Positions 8,337 to 17,862 of a stretch of 64,000 bases of DNA are shown here, piece after piece. The stretch lies in contig CAVPPH010000011.1 in assembly GCA_963707275.1 (NCBI GenBank), positions 1-64,000 of the forward strand. Direction: 5' to 3'. Source of the DNA: JACKBK01 sp963707275 (GTDB lineage: Bacteria > Chloroflexota > Anaerolineae > JAAEKA01). The notes below the pieces were generated by a model. The model worked only from the letters and a program-made list of their open reading frames with translations. It was not told where the DNA came from and made no database searches. A program made the translations under genes and the position numbers. Position 1 is the stretch's first letter; each line of letters begins with the position of its first letter.

Positions 8337-10681
8337 GATCTGACCAGTTCGAACAGCCGGTTGGGGCTGAGGGGGATTTCGTTCAACTCGACGCCGAAAT
8401 CGGCCAGCGCGTCTTCGACGGCCTGGGCGAAGAGCGGCGCCGACCGGGATCGCGCCGGCCTCGCCCGCGCCCTTGATGCCCAGCGGGTTGAGCGGCGACG
8501 GCGTCTCCACGTGGTCCAGTCTCGATCGTGCGGCACGTGTCGGCGGTCGGCAGCAGGATAATCCATGAACGAGGCGTTGAGCAACTGGCCGTTCTCGTCC
8601 CAGTGCAAGCTGCTCGTAGAAGGCGTTGCCGATGCCCTGCGCCACGCCGCCCTGGATCTGCCCGTCCAGGATCATCGGGTTGATGACGCGTGCCGCAGTC
8701 GTGCACGACCACGTAGCGCTTGATCTCGACCATCATCGTCTCCGGATCGACCTCGACGATCATGGCGTGGACGCCGCTGGCGGTCGCGCCGCGCTCGGGG
8801 CCGAAGTAGTCGGTGGCCTCCAGCCCCGGCTCGGTGCCCGGCTTGACCGCGCCGCGCAGCGGGTTGGCCCGCGCTGGCCAGCTCGCCCAGCGTGATGGCC
8901 GAGGCCGGCACGCCCTTGACCCGCACCACGCCGTCCACCAGCTCCAGGTCTTCCTCGTCGACCTCCAGCTCCTCGCTGGCCTTGTTGCAGGATCTTGCTG
9001 GCGCACGGCCACGCGCCGCGGCGTGGATGGCGTTGCCGGCCACCACCGCGCCGCGGCTGGCAAAGGTGCCCGCGCCCCAGTAGAACTCGGCCGTGTCGCC
9101 GGTGACCAGGCGGACGTTCTCGACGTCGACGCCAAGCTGCTCGGCCACGATCTGGGCAAAGGAGGTGAAGTGGCCCTGGCCCTGCGTGCCGATGCCGGTG
9201 GCGACGCTGACGCGGCCGCTGGCTTCGACCGTCACCTTGGCGCCCTCGTAGGGGCCGATGCCGGTGCCCTCGACGTAGGTGACCACGCCGATGCCGACGT
9301 GCTTGCCCTCGGCCCGCAGCCGCGGCTGCTCCTCGTCGATGAAATGCTCGTAGTCGATCATCTCCAGCGCCTTGTCCAGCGCCGGCTCGTAGTTGCCGCT
9401 GTCGTAGACCAGCGGCGCGAAGTCCTGGTAGATGATCTCGTTGTTGTAGGGGAAGGCGTCGGGCGGGATGAAGTTGCGCCGGCGGATCTCGGCCCGGTCG
9501 ATGCCCAGCTCGCGGGCCGCGAGGTCCAGCAGCCGCTCCATGACGAAGACGCCATGCTGGCGGCCCGCGCCGCGGTAGGGCGTGACGATGGGCTTGTTGG
9601 TGAAGACCGACGTGAACTCGGTGTAGTAGTTGGGCACGTCGTACTGGCCCAGCAGCGTGCACTGGCTGTTGATCGGCACCGTCAGGCCGTAGGGCGCATA
9701 GGCGCCGGCGTCGTGCAGGAAGACATCCTTGACGCCCAGCACCCTGCCGTCGCGGGTCAGCGCGATCTCGGCCTCGTGGATCTGGCCGCGCTCCTGGGTG
9801 GTGGCGAAGAAGTTCTCGCGCCGGTCCTCGATCCACTTGATCGGCCGGTTGAGGCGCATGGCGATCCAGGGCAGCAGCACCTCTTCCGGGTAGAACATCA
9901 TGATCTTGGGGCCGAAGCCGCCGCCGATGAAGGGGGCGATCACCCGCACCTGGTGCTCGGAGAGGCCCAGCATGCCGGCCAGCCCGTTGCGGATCGGGAT
10001 CGGCGCCTGGGTGGTGTCCCACATGGTCAGCTGCTCGGCTGCGCGCGTCCCAGTCGGCGACGATGCCGCGGTTCTCCATGGCGGCCGCGGTGCCGCGGTC
10101 GTAGTCGAAGCGGCGCTTGATGACCAGATCGGCCTGCGCGGCCGCGGCTGCGCGTAGTCGCCCTTCTCCTGGATGACGTGCGCGTCGAGGTTGCTGCCCA
10201 GGTCGTCGTGGATGAGCGGCGCATCGGGCTCCAGCGCCTCCTCCAGGTCGCACGACGGCAGGCAGCGGCTCGTAGTCGACGAAGATCAGCTCGGCCGCGT
10301 CCTCGGCGATGTAGCGGCTCTCGGCGATGACGATGGCGACCGGCTCGCCGACGTGGCGCACCTTGTCCTTGGCCAGCGGCACCTGCGTGCGCGCGTTGAA
10401 GACCAGGTCCTTGATGGGCGGCGGCGAGACCAGCAGCGGGCCGGGCTTCCAGTAGTCGCCCAGGTCGGCGGCAGTGTAGACGGCCACCACGCCGGGCATG
10501 TCCGCGCGCCATGCGACGTGTCGATGCCGCGCGATGCGGGCGTGGGCGTAGTCGCTGCGCACGAAGGCGGCGTGCAACATGCCCGGGCAGATTGACGTCG
10601 TCGGTGAACAGCGCCTGCCCGGTCAGCAGCCGCGGGTCTTCGTTGCGTCTGAATTGGTTTGCCGAAGTAGCGTGTGGTCAT
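8324..10681 (-). pseudogene. coxL: Molybdenum hydroxylase large subunit, CoxL form II type (frame-broken as read)
   Basis: Large subunit of the xanthine oxidase family, starting MTTRYFGKPIQ at 10681. Reading across frames gives a full-length protein of about 780 residues: MLHAAFVRSDYAHARIAR, the cofactor loop FIGGGFGPK, the active-site loop TPYRGAGRQHG, and C-terminal GIKGAGEAGAIP with the catalytic Glu. The loop is PYRGAGR, the form II pattern, not the AYxCSFR of true CO dehydrogenases, so the substrate is unknown. The longest clean stretch is 8672-10024. About ten single-base indels break the ends (near 8500, 8690, 8870, 8990, 10035, 10140, 10255, 10515, 10575 and 10640). Since coxS and coxM are intact and all motifs remain, sequencing error is the likelier cause. 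Confidence 0.8.
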
Positions 10682-10738
10682 GGGCTGAAGGGAGTGGGAA
10701 ACTGGTAGATTAGTGGTTGGTAGACTGGGTCAATGGAA

Positions 10739-10862
10739 CGAAAGGAAACAAGGGAAAGAAGGGAAAAGAGGGAAACTGGCGCAGGGCAAACCCGATGTCC
10801 AGGAAATCGACGCCGGCGTCAGTCACCTTGTCACCCTGTCACCCCCTCACCCACTCTCCCCC
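10739..10862. repeat. Intergenic short tandem words upstream of coxL
   Basis: 10739-10776 is a purine-only run of AAGGGAAA-like units on the plus strand. 10822-10862 is a run of octamers of the TGTCACCC type (four or five units). The second run overlaps the 3' end of coxS. Similar runs occur in other gaps of this window. They do not resemble terminators. Confidence 0.6.
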
Positions 10863-11350
10863 TCGCGCAGCAACTCCGCCGCCAGCTTCACCGCCTCGAC
10901 GATGCCGACGTAGCCGGTGCAGCGGCAGAGGTTGCCGGAGATGGCCTGGCGAATCTCGTGCTCACTCGGGTCGGGGTTCTCGGCCAGGAAGGGGGTCAGC
11001 GTCATCAGGAAGCCGGGGGTGCAGAAGCCGCACTGCAGGCCGTGTTTCTCGCGGAAGGCGATCTGGATCGGGTGCATGTCCGCGTGGGTGCTGGTCGTGT
11101 CCCAGTCGGGCGTCAGGCCTTCGACCGTGGTCAGTTCGCGGCCATTGACCTGCACGGCGAACAGCAGGCAGGAGCGCACGGCCTCGCCCTCCAGCAGGAT
11201 GGTGCACGCGCCGCAGGAGCCGTGCTCACAGCCGACGTGCGTGCCGGTCAGCCCCAGCTCGTGGCGCAGGAAATCGCTCAACAGCAGCCGCGCCTCGACC
11301 GTGCGCTCATAGGTCTTGCCGTTGACAGTGACGGAGATGGTGTGGGTCAT
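10847..11350 (-). CDS. coxS: Molybdenum hydroxylase [2Fe-2S] small subunit
   Basis: A 167-residue iron-sulfur subunit that passes electrons from the molybdenum site to FAD. The N-terminal plant-type [2Fe-2S] domain shows GCEHGSCGACTILLEG plus SCLLF. The C-terminal [2Fe-2S]-binding domain shows QCGFCTPGFLMT and NLCRCTGYVG. All eight cluster cysteines are present and the length is normal for the family. It lies between coxM and coxL on the minus strand, the usual cox order, with about 125 bases to coxM. Confidence 0.95.
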   Translation of the reverse strand: MTHTISVTVNGKTYERTVEARLLLSDFLRHELGLTGTHVGCEHGSCGACTILLEGEAVRSCLLFAVQVNGRELTTVEGLTPDWDTTSTHADMHPIQIAFREKHGLQCGFCTPGFLMTLTPFLAENPDPSEHEIRQAISGNLCRCTGYVGIVEAVKLAAELLREGESG

Positions 11351-11353
11351 AGG

Positions 11354-11474
11354 ACGTGATGCGTGATGCGTGATGCGTAGTCGGTTGTCGGTATCAAGTT
11401 TTCAGTGATCAGGAGCCAGTGATCAGTGGCCAGATCGAAACTCTGATCACTGATGACTGATTACTGTCCTCTGA
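11354..11474. repeat. Intergenic heptamer and TGATCACTGA words between coxM and coxS
   Basis: Three GTGATGC heptamers in tandem start near 11354. From about 11405 there are several copies of (G/C)TGATCA(G/C)TG-like words in both orientations, giving potential for multiple small hairpins. No coding sequence was seen here. Confidence 0.6.
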
Positions 11475-12353
11475 TCACTGAAACGCTGCTCGTTCGAACG
11501 CGCGTGTCAGCGTCCGCCGCGCCAGCACCTTGGCTAACTGGCGGCGGTAGGCAGTCGAGGCGTGGATGTCAGCTACCGGGTCGATGTCGTCGGCCGCGGC
11601 AATCTCGGCAGCTTGAGCGATCAACTCAGGCGACGGGGTTTGCCCCTTCAGCGCGGCCGCGGCCTGAACGGCCGGCACGGGCCCTTCGCCGACGCTGAGA
11701 TACACCAGCCTGGCCTCGGCGCAGCGGCCGGCCGCGTCGAGGATGACTACCGCCGCGACGCCTACCATCGCATAGTCGCCAGGCCGGCGGGCTACCTCGT
11801 CGAAGGCATAACCGCTGCGGGCCTGCATCGGCGGGATGGCGATCTCCACCAACAGTTCCTCGGGCGCGAGGTCGGTGGCGAACAGGCCCTGGTAGAAGTC
11901 GGCCGCGTCGACCCAGCGCTCGCCCGTCTGGCTCTGCACACGAAAGCGCGCCTTCAGCGCCACCGCGACCGATGGCAGCTCCGCGGACGGATCAGCGTGC
12001 GCGAGGCTGCCGCCCAGGGTGCCACGGTTGCGTATCTGGCGATGTGCGATGTGCGGCATGGTCTCGTGCAAAAGCGGCGCGTGCTGCGCCACCAGCGGGT
12101 CCAGTTCGACGGTGCTGTGGCGGGTCATCGCCCCGATGTGCAGGCTGCGGTCAGCACCGAGACGAATGTAGGCCAGCTCCGGGATGCCGTTGAGGTCGAT
12201 CAGAATGCCGGGCTGAGCCAGGCGGAAGTTCATGGCCGGCACCAGGCTCTGGCCGCCGGCCAGCGGCTTGGCGTCGTAGCCGTGCTCGGCCAGCAAGCTC
12301 AGCGCTTCGTGCAGAGACTGGGGTGCAGAATACTGGAAAGGGGCGGGCTTCAT
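11475..12353 (-). CDS. coxM: Molybdenum hydroxylase FAD-binding medium subunit
   Basis: 292 residues, starting MKPAPFQYSAPQSLHEAL. FAD-binding type 2 (PCMH) fold with both flavin motifs: PLAGGQSLVPAMNFRLA near residue 32 and IRNRGTLGGSLAHADPSAE near residue 107. The C-terminal CO-dehydrogenase flavoprotein domain follows. It takes electrons from coxS and passes them to quinone or another acceptor. It is the first gene of the coxM-coxS-coxL-coxG series. It is intact, unlike coxL. The 213 bases upstream, to the next gene, hold only the hairpin at 12500-12531. Confidence 0.93.
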   Translation of the reverse strand: MKPAPFQYSAPQSLHEALSLLAEHGYDAKPLAGGQSLVPAMNFRLAQPGILIDLNGIPELAYIRLGADRSLHIGAMTRHSTVELDPLVAQHAPLLHETMPHIAHRQIRNRGTLGGSLAHADPSAELPSVAVALKARFRVQSQTGERWVDAADFYQGLFATDLAPEELLVEIAIPPMQARSGYAFDEVARRPGDYAMVGVAAVVILDAAGRCAEARLVYLSVGEGPVPAVQAAAALKGQTPSPELIAQAAEIAAADDIDPVADIHASTAYRRQLAKVLARRTLTRAFERAAFQ

Positions 12354-12499
12354 GAGTTGTTCAACCTGTCAGCCTTGGAGGAAAAAAGACGGTCTGCGTG
12401 CCAAACGGGTGACAGCACGATGTTCGATGCACAGGCAGTATGCCAGAGAGACGGGCCTTTGTCAAACAAGTTTCCGGTGGCGTCCCGTCGCAACGACAA

Positions 12500-12531
12500 A
12501 GGCTCGCTCACACGATCGTGCAAGCGAGCCT
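12500..12531 (-). terminator. Hairpin terminator after the 992-residue coiled-coil gene
   Basis: Arms AGGCTCGCT and AGCGAGCCT (9 bp) around a 14-base loop that is itself partly palindromic (ACGATCGT). On the minus strand the stem is followed by TTTG only, so the U-tract is weak. It sits 36 bases past the stop of the gene ending at 12567. Confidence 0.6.
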
Positions 12532-12566
12532 CTGTTCATGATTATCACGCAGGACGCGTGTTTCAG

Positions 12567-15545
12567 CTACTGCTCGTCACCAGCTTCCGCTGCTGGAGCA
12601 TCTGTTTCGGGCTCAACTTCCAGCGCAACTTCAGTTGCTCCCGGTGCATCGACTTCTGGCTCGACTTCCAGTGCAACCTCGGCTTCTACCACCGCACTTG
12701 CTTCAGCTTCTGCCGTAGACGCTGCCTCTTCGTTCATCGCCTGCACCCGGCTGCGGGCGATCTCGATGATCTGACCGTAGTCGGGCTGGCGGAACTCCGG
12801 CGCGTCGATGATCTCGGCCAACCGGTCGCGGCCTGCGTCGGCCAGTTGCTGGTAGGTGAAGATGCCAGCCATGTAGAGCCGCTTTTCGAAAGCGGCGCCG
12901 ATGCCGGGCAGTTCCTCGAAGTCGTCGATATGTTCCACCGCCCACAGTGCGCCGATGGTGTCAGTCTGGCTGGCCCACTGGTAGGCGCTGGAGCGAATGC
13001 CGTTGTAGTCCACCCGGTCGATCTGGATCTCGGGGATTTGCAAGCTCTCCTGGAGCCCTTCGTTGGACAGGGTCGAGACTTCCCAATAGGTGCCGATGCC
13101 CGCCTTGTAGAAGCGCTGCTGGAACGCCTGGCCGACGCCGTGGATATCGTTGAGCGCCTGGACGCCGGGCACGAAGTAGGGCTGCACGCCAGCCAGAACG
13201 GCTGCCGTTGCTGCGCCGCGCTTGAGCGGCGGCATCTGCGCCAGCGTGTCGGACATCTGCGCGGCTTCTTCGAACGGCGTTGTGGTAGCCAGTTGGCTGC
13301 GGGTCGCCTCCAGCTCGCTGTCCAGCGCAGCCAGTTGCTCTTCGACGGCAGCCTTCTCAGCCAGCACGCTTTCGAGCTGCGCCTGACGGTCGGCAAGCTG
13401 CGCCGCGGCTTCCTCCAACTGCGCGTCCTTGTCTTGCAACGCGGCCACGGCAGCAGCCCCGGCCGTCACAGCGCCAACGCCGACAGCGCGCGTCCCCATG
13501 GAACGTGTCGCGGCCTCTTGCACCTGCGCGGCGTCCGCTTCATAGTCGGCAAGCTGCGCCTGGATCTGGGCCAACTCTTCGTCCTTGAGTTGCAAGGCCG
13601 TCTCGAGACTGGATTTGTCGGATGCCAGGCTGTTGACCTCGCCCTGGAGCGTGAGGAAGCTGTCGTTGTAGTCCGCCAGCGCCTGTTCCTTCTCCTGAAG
13701 GGTGAATTCCAGATCGCCAACTTGTCCGGTCAGGGCCTCGATCTGGGCAGCCTGCTCCTGCGATCTTGCTTCGAGATCAGTCTTCTCGCCTGTCAGTGCA
13801 GCCACCTGCTCGTCGTAGGCAGCGAGTTGGGTCTTGTATTCCTCTTCCTTGCCCTTGCCGCGATGGACCGCAGTCGCCGCGCCGCCTGCCAGTGCAGCCA
13901 GGCCCACAGCCTTCGCGGCCGGCCGGCCCTCATCGTCCTCGTCCGCCTGCTCATCTTGCTGCGCAAGCCCCTGCAACGCGACGGTAGCGGCGTCGACCTG
14001 CTCTTTGAGATCATTCAACTCGGCCTGGCTTGCAGCAAGCTCCTGCTGCAAATCGGCCACGGTCGTGTTCAGGGTCTCGATCTGGCCGTTGAGGTCGGCG
14101 ATGGTCTGTTCCTGCTCCAGAACCTTCGCTTCAAGCGCGGTCTTCTCGGCGGTCAGGCTGTCAGCCTGAGCCGTCAGCTCGGCGAGTTGCGCTTCCCCGG
14201 CCTTGTCTTTCTCAGAAAGCGCGCTGATGCCGCCGGCCAATGCACCAATACCTAGCAGCTTCTTCGCGTCCCCAGATTTCTCGCCGTCGCCGTCCGCAAC
14301 TGTGGCTTCGGAGTCAACCGCCGGTTCCACGTCAGCCGCGGGCTGCTCATCATCAGCGTCAACCGCGGCAGGCTCTTCCTCGTCCATCAGGCCCAACTGC
14401 TGGCAGAGGCTGTCGATCTGGAGCTGTATCTCGGCGAGCTCGTTCTCACGCGCGGTGAGTTGTTCCTGCGTCTCTGTCAGGGATGCGTTGGCTGCGTCCA
14501 GGTCGGCCTGGAGCGTGCTGCTTTGCGCCGTCAGCTCGTCGATCTGGGCGGTCAGGGTCTCGCGCTCGGTCTGCAACGTCTCGACCTCGGCCTGAGAGTC
14601 GACCAATCCCTGGTTCTTCTCCTGCAAGTCGGCGTCCAGCGCCATACGGTCAGACTGGACAGCAAACAACTCGCCCTTGAGCATGTCAAGCTGGTCGGAA
14701 GTGCCTTGCAGCGTCCGTGCGATCTGCTGGTGCCGCTCACTGACGGCAGCAACCGAAGCGAAGAGCGCGCCGAGCTTGACGGCCCGACGATCGCGGCCAT
14801 CTATTTCCGGCTCGGCTGCGGGTTCAGCGACGATGCCAGCCTCCGGGGCCGACTCTTCAGCTTGCGCGGCCGGGGCGCTGGCTTCCACGACGTCAGCGTC
14901 GACCGCCAGCGCTTGCGGTGGAATGTCCTCGCCGCCGGACATTTCGTTCTCGCCGACCGACGGCGCGGACAGGATGGCCAGCAGTTCGTCGTTCAGCGCG
15001 GACAACTGAAGTTCCAGGTCATCCAGCTCGGCATCCTGTTCACGCAGGGCATCTTCAGTGGCAGCGCGCGCCAGTTGCGCCGCTTCAATGTCGGCTTCCA
15101 GCGCTTCGACGCGAGCCTCGAGCGCTACAGCGGCGTCGGCCTCGTCTTCCCGTACAACCTGTGTTTCCAGCAGGGCTTTCTGTTCATCCAACTGGCTTTG
15201 CAGATCGCTCAGGGCCGCGTCGCGCTCGGCCAGTTGCGCCTGCAAGTCGATGCGCTGATCCTTGGCGGCCTCGAGTTCTCTGCGCAGCTCGCCCAGATCG
15301 GGGAGCTCGCCGCCGCCGCGGGCCGCCGCGATCCATTCGGGGGGAAAGGCCGACATCACGGCCAGCAGTTCATCGTATTCCTGGTTGCGCTTCTGTAGCG
15401 CGCCAGCCATCTCCGCGCCAGCGTAGGTCAGAAAGCTCAAGCTGGTGCGCATGGCGGGCATTTCGGCGGGGTCGGATCTGGCAAGGATCGTGCTTACCGA
15501 AGTCGATTCGGTTTCGTCGCGTACTGGTTGGGGATATTGTTCCAT
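12567..15545 (-). CDS. Large coiled-coil protein with helix-hairpin-helix C-terminus
   Basis: 992 residues, start at 15545 after AGGAGGACACA. It is mostly heptad-patterned coiled coil rich in E, Q, A and L. Four Gly/Ala-rich apolar segments recur, each after a basic residue and before a coiled coil: VKLGALFASVAAVSE, KLLGIGALAGGISALSE, KAVGLAALAGGAATAVH and RAVGVGAVTAGAAAVAAL. The C-terminal ~200 residues hold two helix-hairpin-helix-like units (LNDIHGVGQAFQQRFYKAGI and FEELPGIGAAFEKRLYMAGI), the DUF4332-like arrangement. The tail has two acidic VALEVEPE repeats. There is no signal peptide. The next gene downstream of the window order, 15639-16472, is a smaller anchored coiled coil. A structural or nucleoid/envelope scaffold role is an inference. 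Confidence 0.85.
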   Translation of the reverse strand: MEQYPQPVRDETESTSVSTILARSDPAEMPAMRTSLSFLTYAGAEMAGALQKRNQEYDELLAVMSAFPPEWIAAARGGGELPDLGELRRELEAAKDQRIDLQAQLAERDAALSDLQSQLDEQKALLETQVVREDEADAAVALEARVEALEADIEAAQLARAATEDALREQDAELDDLELQLSALNDELLAILSAPSVGENEMSGGEDIPPQALAVDADVVEASAPAAQAEESAPEAGIVAEPAAEPEIDGRDRRAVKLGALFASVAAVSERHQQIARTLQGTSDQLDMLKGELFAVQSDRMALDADLQEKNQGLVDSQAEVETLQTERETLTAQIDELTAQSSTLQADLDAANASLTETQEQLTARENELAEIQLQIDSLCQQLGLMDEEEPAAVDADDEQPAADVEPAVDSEATVADGDGEKSGDAKKLLGIGALAGGISALSEKDKAGEAQLAELTAQADSLTAEKTALEAKVLEQEQTIADLNGQIETLNTTVADLQQELAASQAELNDLKEQVDAATVALQGLAQQDEQADEDDEGRPAAKAVGLAALAGGAATAVHRGKGKEEEYKTQLAAYDEQVAALTGEKTDLEARSQEQAAQIEALTGQVGDLEFTLQEKEQALADYNDSFLTLQGEVNSLASDKSSLETALQLKDEELAQIQAQLADYEADAAQVQEAATRSMGTRAVGVGAVTAGAAAVAALQDKDAQLEEAAAQLADRQAQLESVLAEKAAVEEQLAALDSELEATRSQLATTTPFEEAAQMSDTLAQMPPLKRGAATAAVLAGVQPYFVPGVQALNDIHGVGQAFQQRFYKAGIGTYWEVSTLSNEGLQESLQIPEIQIDRVDYNGIRSSAYQWASQTDTIGALWAVEHIDDFEELPGIGAAFEKRLYMAGIFTYQQLADAGRDRLAEIIDAPEFRQPDYGQIIEIARSRVQAMNEEAASTAEAEASAVVEAEVALEVEPEVDAPGATEVALEVEPETDAPAAEAGDEQ

Positions 15546-15638
15546 TGTGTCCTCCTACACAGGACGGTGAACTACCAGGGAAATATCTTCCTCGATAGCT
15601 GGGTTGGCTAGGGTCTGAAGATGGTTCCCGGGTCCCCG

Positions 15639-16472
15639 TCAGCGCGCTGCGGCCTTGCCGGCTCGCATAGCTTCCAGTTCGGCGGTCAGAGCGGCGATGC
15701 GGTGGTTGGCCTGGTTCAGCGACTCCTCTTTCATGCGCAGCATGGTCGAGGTGAGCAGCGCCAGCTCGCCGGCCACTTCGCCGCGCGCGTTTTGCAGCTT
15801 GTTGTCGAGATCGGAGTTGATGCCGCTGAGTGCTGCGACGTTGCGACGGGCCTCTGCCAGATCGGTCTGTGTATCAGCCAGCAGCGACTGGTGTTCCATC
15901 AGCTCGCGCTGTAGCCGGACGGCCCGCAGATAGGCCTCGTTGAGGGCGACTTCCTTGTTGCTCAACGCTTCCTGCGCCTCGGCCTGCTGCACTTTGGCCG
16001 CTGCCAGATCAGCAAGAACGCCGTCCAGTGTCACCTTGGTCGCAGCGTCTTCTGCCGAAAGGGCGTCGTACGATGCCTGGAGGGTAGCCTCGTCCTCCAG
16101 CAGTTGTAGCTGGTGGGTCTTCATCTTCTCAAGCTCAGCGGACCGCTCAAGCAGCATGGCATCCACAGCATTTTTCTGGCCGGTGACTGCGTCGAGGTCG
16201 CCTTGCAGGGAGGCAATCTTGCTCTGCGCGGTGTTGTAGCGCGACTGCTGCACGCTCAGGTCGGACTCCAGGTCCTGTGCCTTGGCCTGTGCTTCCTTGG
16301 CAGCCTTGTCCGATGCCGCCATCTTTGTGTTCAGAGATGCAGCGTTGGCCTCAGCGCGCTGTGCCCGGCCGCGCATAGGGAAATAGGTGACCAACCAGCC
16401 GACGATTAGTCCGAGGATGGCGCCGATGAGCAGCGGCTGCCAGTTCGCAGTTAACCAGGTTTGCAGATCCAT
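15639..16472 (-). CDS. Membrane-anchored coiled-coil protein
   Basis: 277 residues with one N-terminal membrane helix (WQPLLIGAILGLIVGWLVTYF, about residues 11-31) and a basic stretch, MRGRAQR, that should place the rest in the cytoplasm. The remainder is continuous coiled coil (ERSAELEKMKTHQLQLLEDE) with an Arg-rich end. It is 93 bases upstream of the 992-residue coiled-coil gene in the same direction, so the two are probably one transcript and may interact through coiled coils. No named family was recognised. Confidence 0.8.
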   Translation of the reverse strand: MDLQTWLTANWQPLLIGAILGLIVGWLVTYFPMRGRAQRAEANAASLNTKMAASDKAAKEAQAKAQDLESDLSVQQSRYNTAQSKIASLQGDLDAVTGQKNAVDAMLLERSAELEKMKTHQLQLLEDEATLQASYDALSAEDAATKVTLDGVLADLAAAKVQQAEAQEALSNKEVALNEAYLRAVRLQRELMEHQSLLADTQTDLAEARRNVAALSGINSDLDNKLQNARGEVAGELALLTSTMLRMKEESLNQANHRIAALTAELEAMRAGKAAAR

Positions 16473-16651
16473 GTGATGCCTCCAAGCGAGATAGGGTGAG
16501 ATAGCGAGATGGCCAGTGAAGCTGGCACGGGGACGACGAAAACAAAACTACAAAATAATTATATCCAAGGTGCCAAACCACGCAAGCTGCCCTATGCCTT
16601 CTCTTGGCCGTGCACAAACCAGATGATACAATGGCTGCGAAGGACATAAAA

Positions 16652-16676
16652 AGCACTCGGTTTTTGGCCGAGTGCT
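16652..16676 (-). terminator. Rho-independent terminator of the DUF302 gene
   Basis: Arms AGCACTCGG and CCGAGTGCT (9 bp, no mismatch) with a 7-base loop. On the minus strand the stem is followed by TTTTTATG, a short U-tract. It is 18 bases past the stop at 16694. Confidence 0.8.
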
Positions 16677-16693
16677 GTGTTTGCATCAAATGA

Positions 16694-17119
16694 TCAGGCT
16701 GGCTCGCCTACCGCTTGTCGCAGGCTGGCCAGCACCTTCTCCAGCTTGTCGGTGGCCGTCTGCGCAACCTCGTCCAGCGCTGGGTTGCCGACGACGCCAA
16801 TGGCAGCCATCGGGTTGATGGCCGACACGGTGGTCGTGCCGTCGCCGTTGTCGTAGACCACCACGTTGCACGGCAGCATCAACCCAACCGTCGGATCTGC
16901 GCTCAGTGCGCGGTGGGCCAGTGGCGGGTTGCAGGCGCCGAGAATGACGTAGGGCCGGACGTCCACGTCCAGCTTCTTCTTGAGCGTTGCCTTGACGTCG
17001 ATCTCGGTCAACACGCCGAAGCCTTCTTCTTTGAGGGCCGCGGTCGCGGCTGCGACTGCCTGCTCGTAGTTCAATGGCAGCACCGCGGTGATGCCTAGTG
17101 ACGTTGGTGTAAGTGTCAT
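16694..17119 (-). CDS. DUF302-domain protein
   Basis: 141 residues with the start at 17119 (MTLTPTSLGITAVLPLNYEQA), chosen because GGAGAAACAAAACG precedes it; an upstream in-frame start lacks a ribosome site. DUF302 is a small alpha/beta domain of unknown biochemistry, found in redox and stress contexts. Visible features are FGVLTEIDVKATLKKKL, the Cys-containing LGACNPPLAHRAL, and LPCNVVVYDNG. It is divergent from the ECF sigma gene with 119 bases between starts, so shared control is plausible. Confidence 0.85.
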   Translation of the reverse strand: MTLTPTSLGITAVLPLNYEQAVAAATAALKEEGFGVLTEIDVKATLKKKLDVDVRPYVILGACNPPLAHRALSADPTVGLMLPCNVVVYDNGDGTTTVSAINPMAAIGVVGNPALDEVAQTATDKLEKVLASLRQAVGEPA

Positions 17120-17238
17120 CGTTTTGTTTCTCCGATTGGTTGATGATGGTTGTCTCTGACCATACGATGCACGCGACCGCCAATTGGTTTCAGCCCCCAG
17201 TTTGAATTGTAACCAGATGACCAGGAGTCCCATCCAAC

Positions 17239-17862
17239 ATGCCAGGATTGGCTATCGATCTTAACATCTACCCGGATGAAGCGGCGCTGCTTGAGGCGCT
17301 GCAAGCGGGCGACACCTATGCCTGCGCTTGCATGATCAAGCACCACGGCAGCCAGATGTACGCGGTGGCGCTGCGTATTGTCGGTGACAGCGACGAGGCC
17401 GAAGAGGTCGTGCAGGAGGCGTTCATCAGCGCATGCAACAAGGTGGACAGCTTCGAGGGCCGCAGCAAGTTGAGCACCTGGCTGTACCGCATCACCACCA
17501 ACGCGGCGCTGATGCGGCTGCGCAAGCAGCGCGGCGACACAGTTTCGCTGGATGAGCCGCAGATGATGGAAGAAGGCGACCTGCTGCCGCGTCAATTAGG
17601 TGACTGGCAGGTTGAACCCAGCCAGGAGGCGCTGACCTCCGAATTGCGGCAGGTCATGGAAGCGGCGGTGCAAGGCTTGAATCCGACGCTGCGAGCAGCC
17701 TTCATACTGCGTGACATCCAGGGACTGAGTACGGAAGAAGCGGCGGCCGCGCTGGACATCAGCGAAAGCGCGTTGAAGGTGCGTCTGCACCGGGCGCGGC
17801 TGCAACTGCGGGAAAGCCTGGCTGGCTATCTGGCCGGCGGCGAAGAAGAGGTAAAACCATGA
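17239..17862 (+). CDS. ECF-type RNA polymerase sigma factor
   Basis: 207 residues, start preceded by CCAGGAGTCCCATCCAAC. Sigma region 2 runs from about residue 30 (YACACMIKHHGSQMYAVAL, then AEEVVQEAFISACNKVDSF and KLSTWLYRITTNAALMRLR). Region 4 is near residue 150 (LNPTLRAAFILRDIQGLS, then DISESALKVRLHRARLQLR). The stop overlaps the anti-sigma start by four bases (ATGA), so the two are translationally coupled. With the downstream OsmC gene this suggests a redox-responsive regulon. Confidence 0.95.
   Translation: MPGLAIDLNIYPDEAALLEALQAGDTYACACMIKHHGSQMYAVALRIVGDSDEAEEVVQEAFISACNKVDSFEGRSKLSTWLYRITTNAALMRLRKQRGDTVSLDEPQMMEEGDLLPRQLGDWQVEPSQEALTSELRQVMEAAVQGLNPTLRAAFILRDIQGLSTEEAAAALDISESALKVRLHRARLQLRESLAGYLAGGEEEVKP

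Noticed and set aside
8324..12353. Interpretation as a CO dehydrogenase operon for CO oxidation
   Set aside because: The active-site loop is PYRGAGR, lacking the Cys of AYxCSFR; only family membership is supported.
11562..14255. A very long plus-strand frame, 897 codons, opposite coxM and the coiled-coil gene
   Set aside because: It is antisense to clearly conserved coding sequence and lacks its own ribosome site or recognisable motifs; GC-rich DNA produces such frames.
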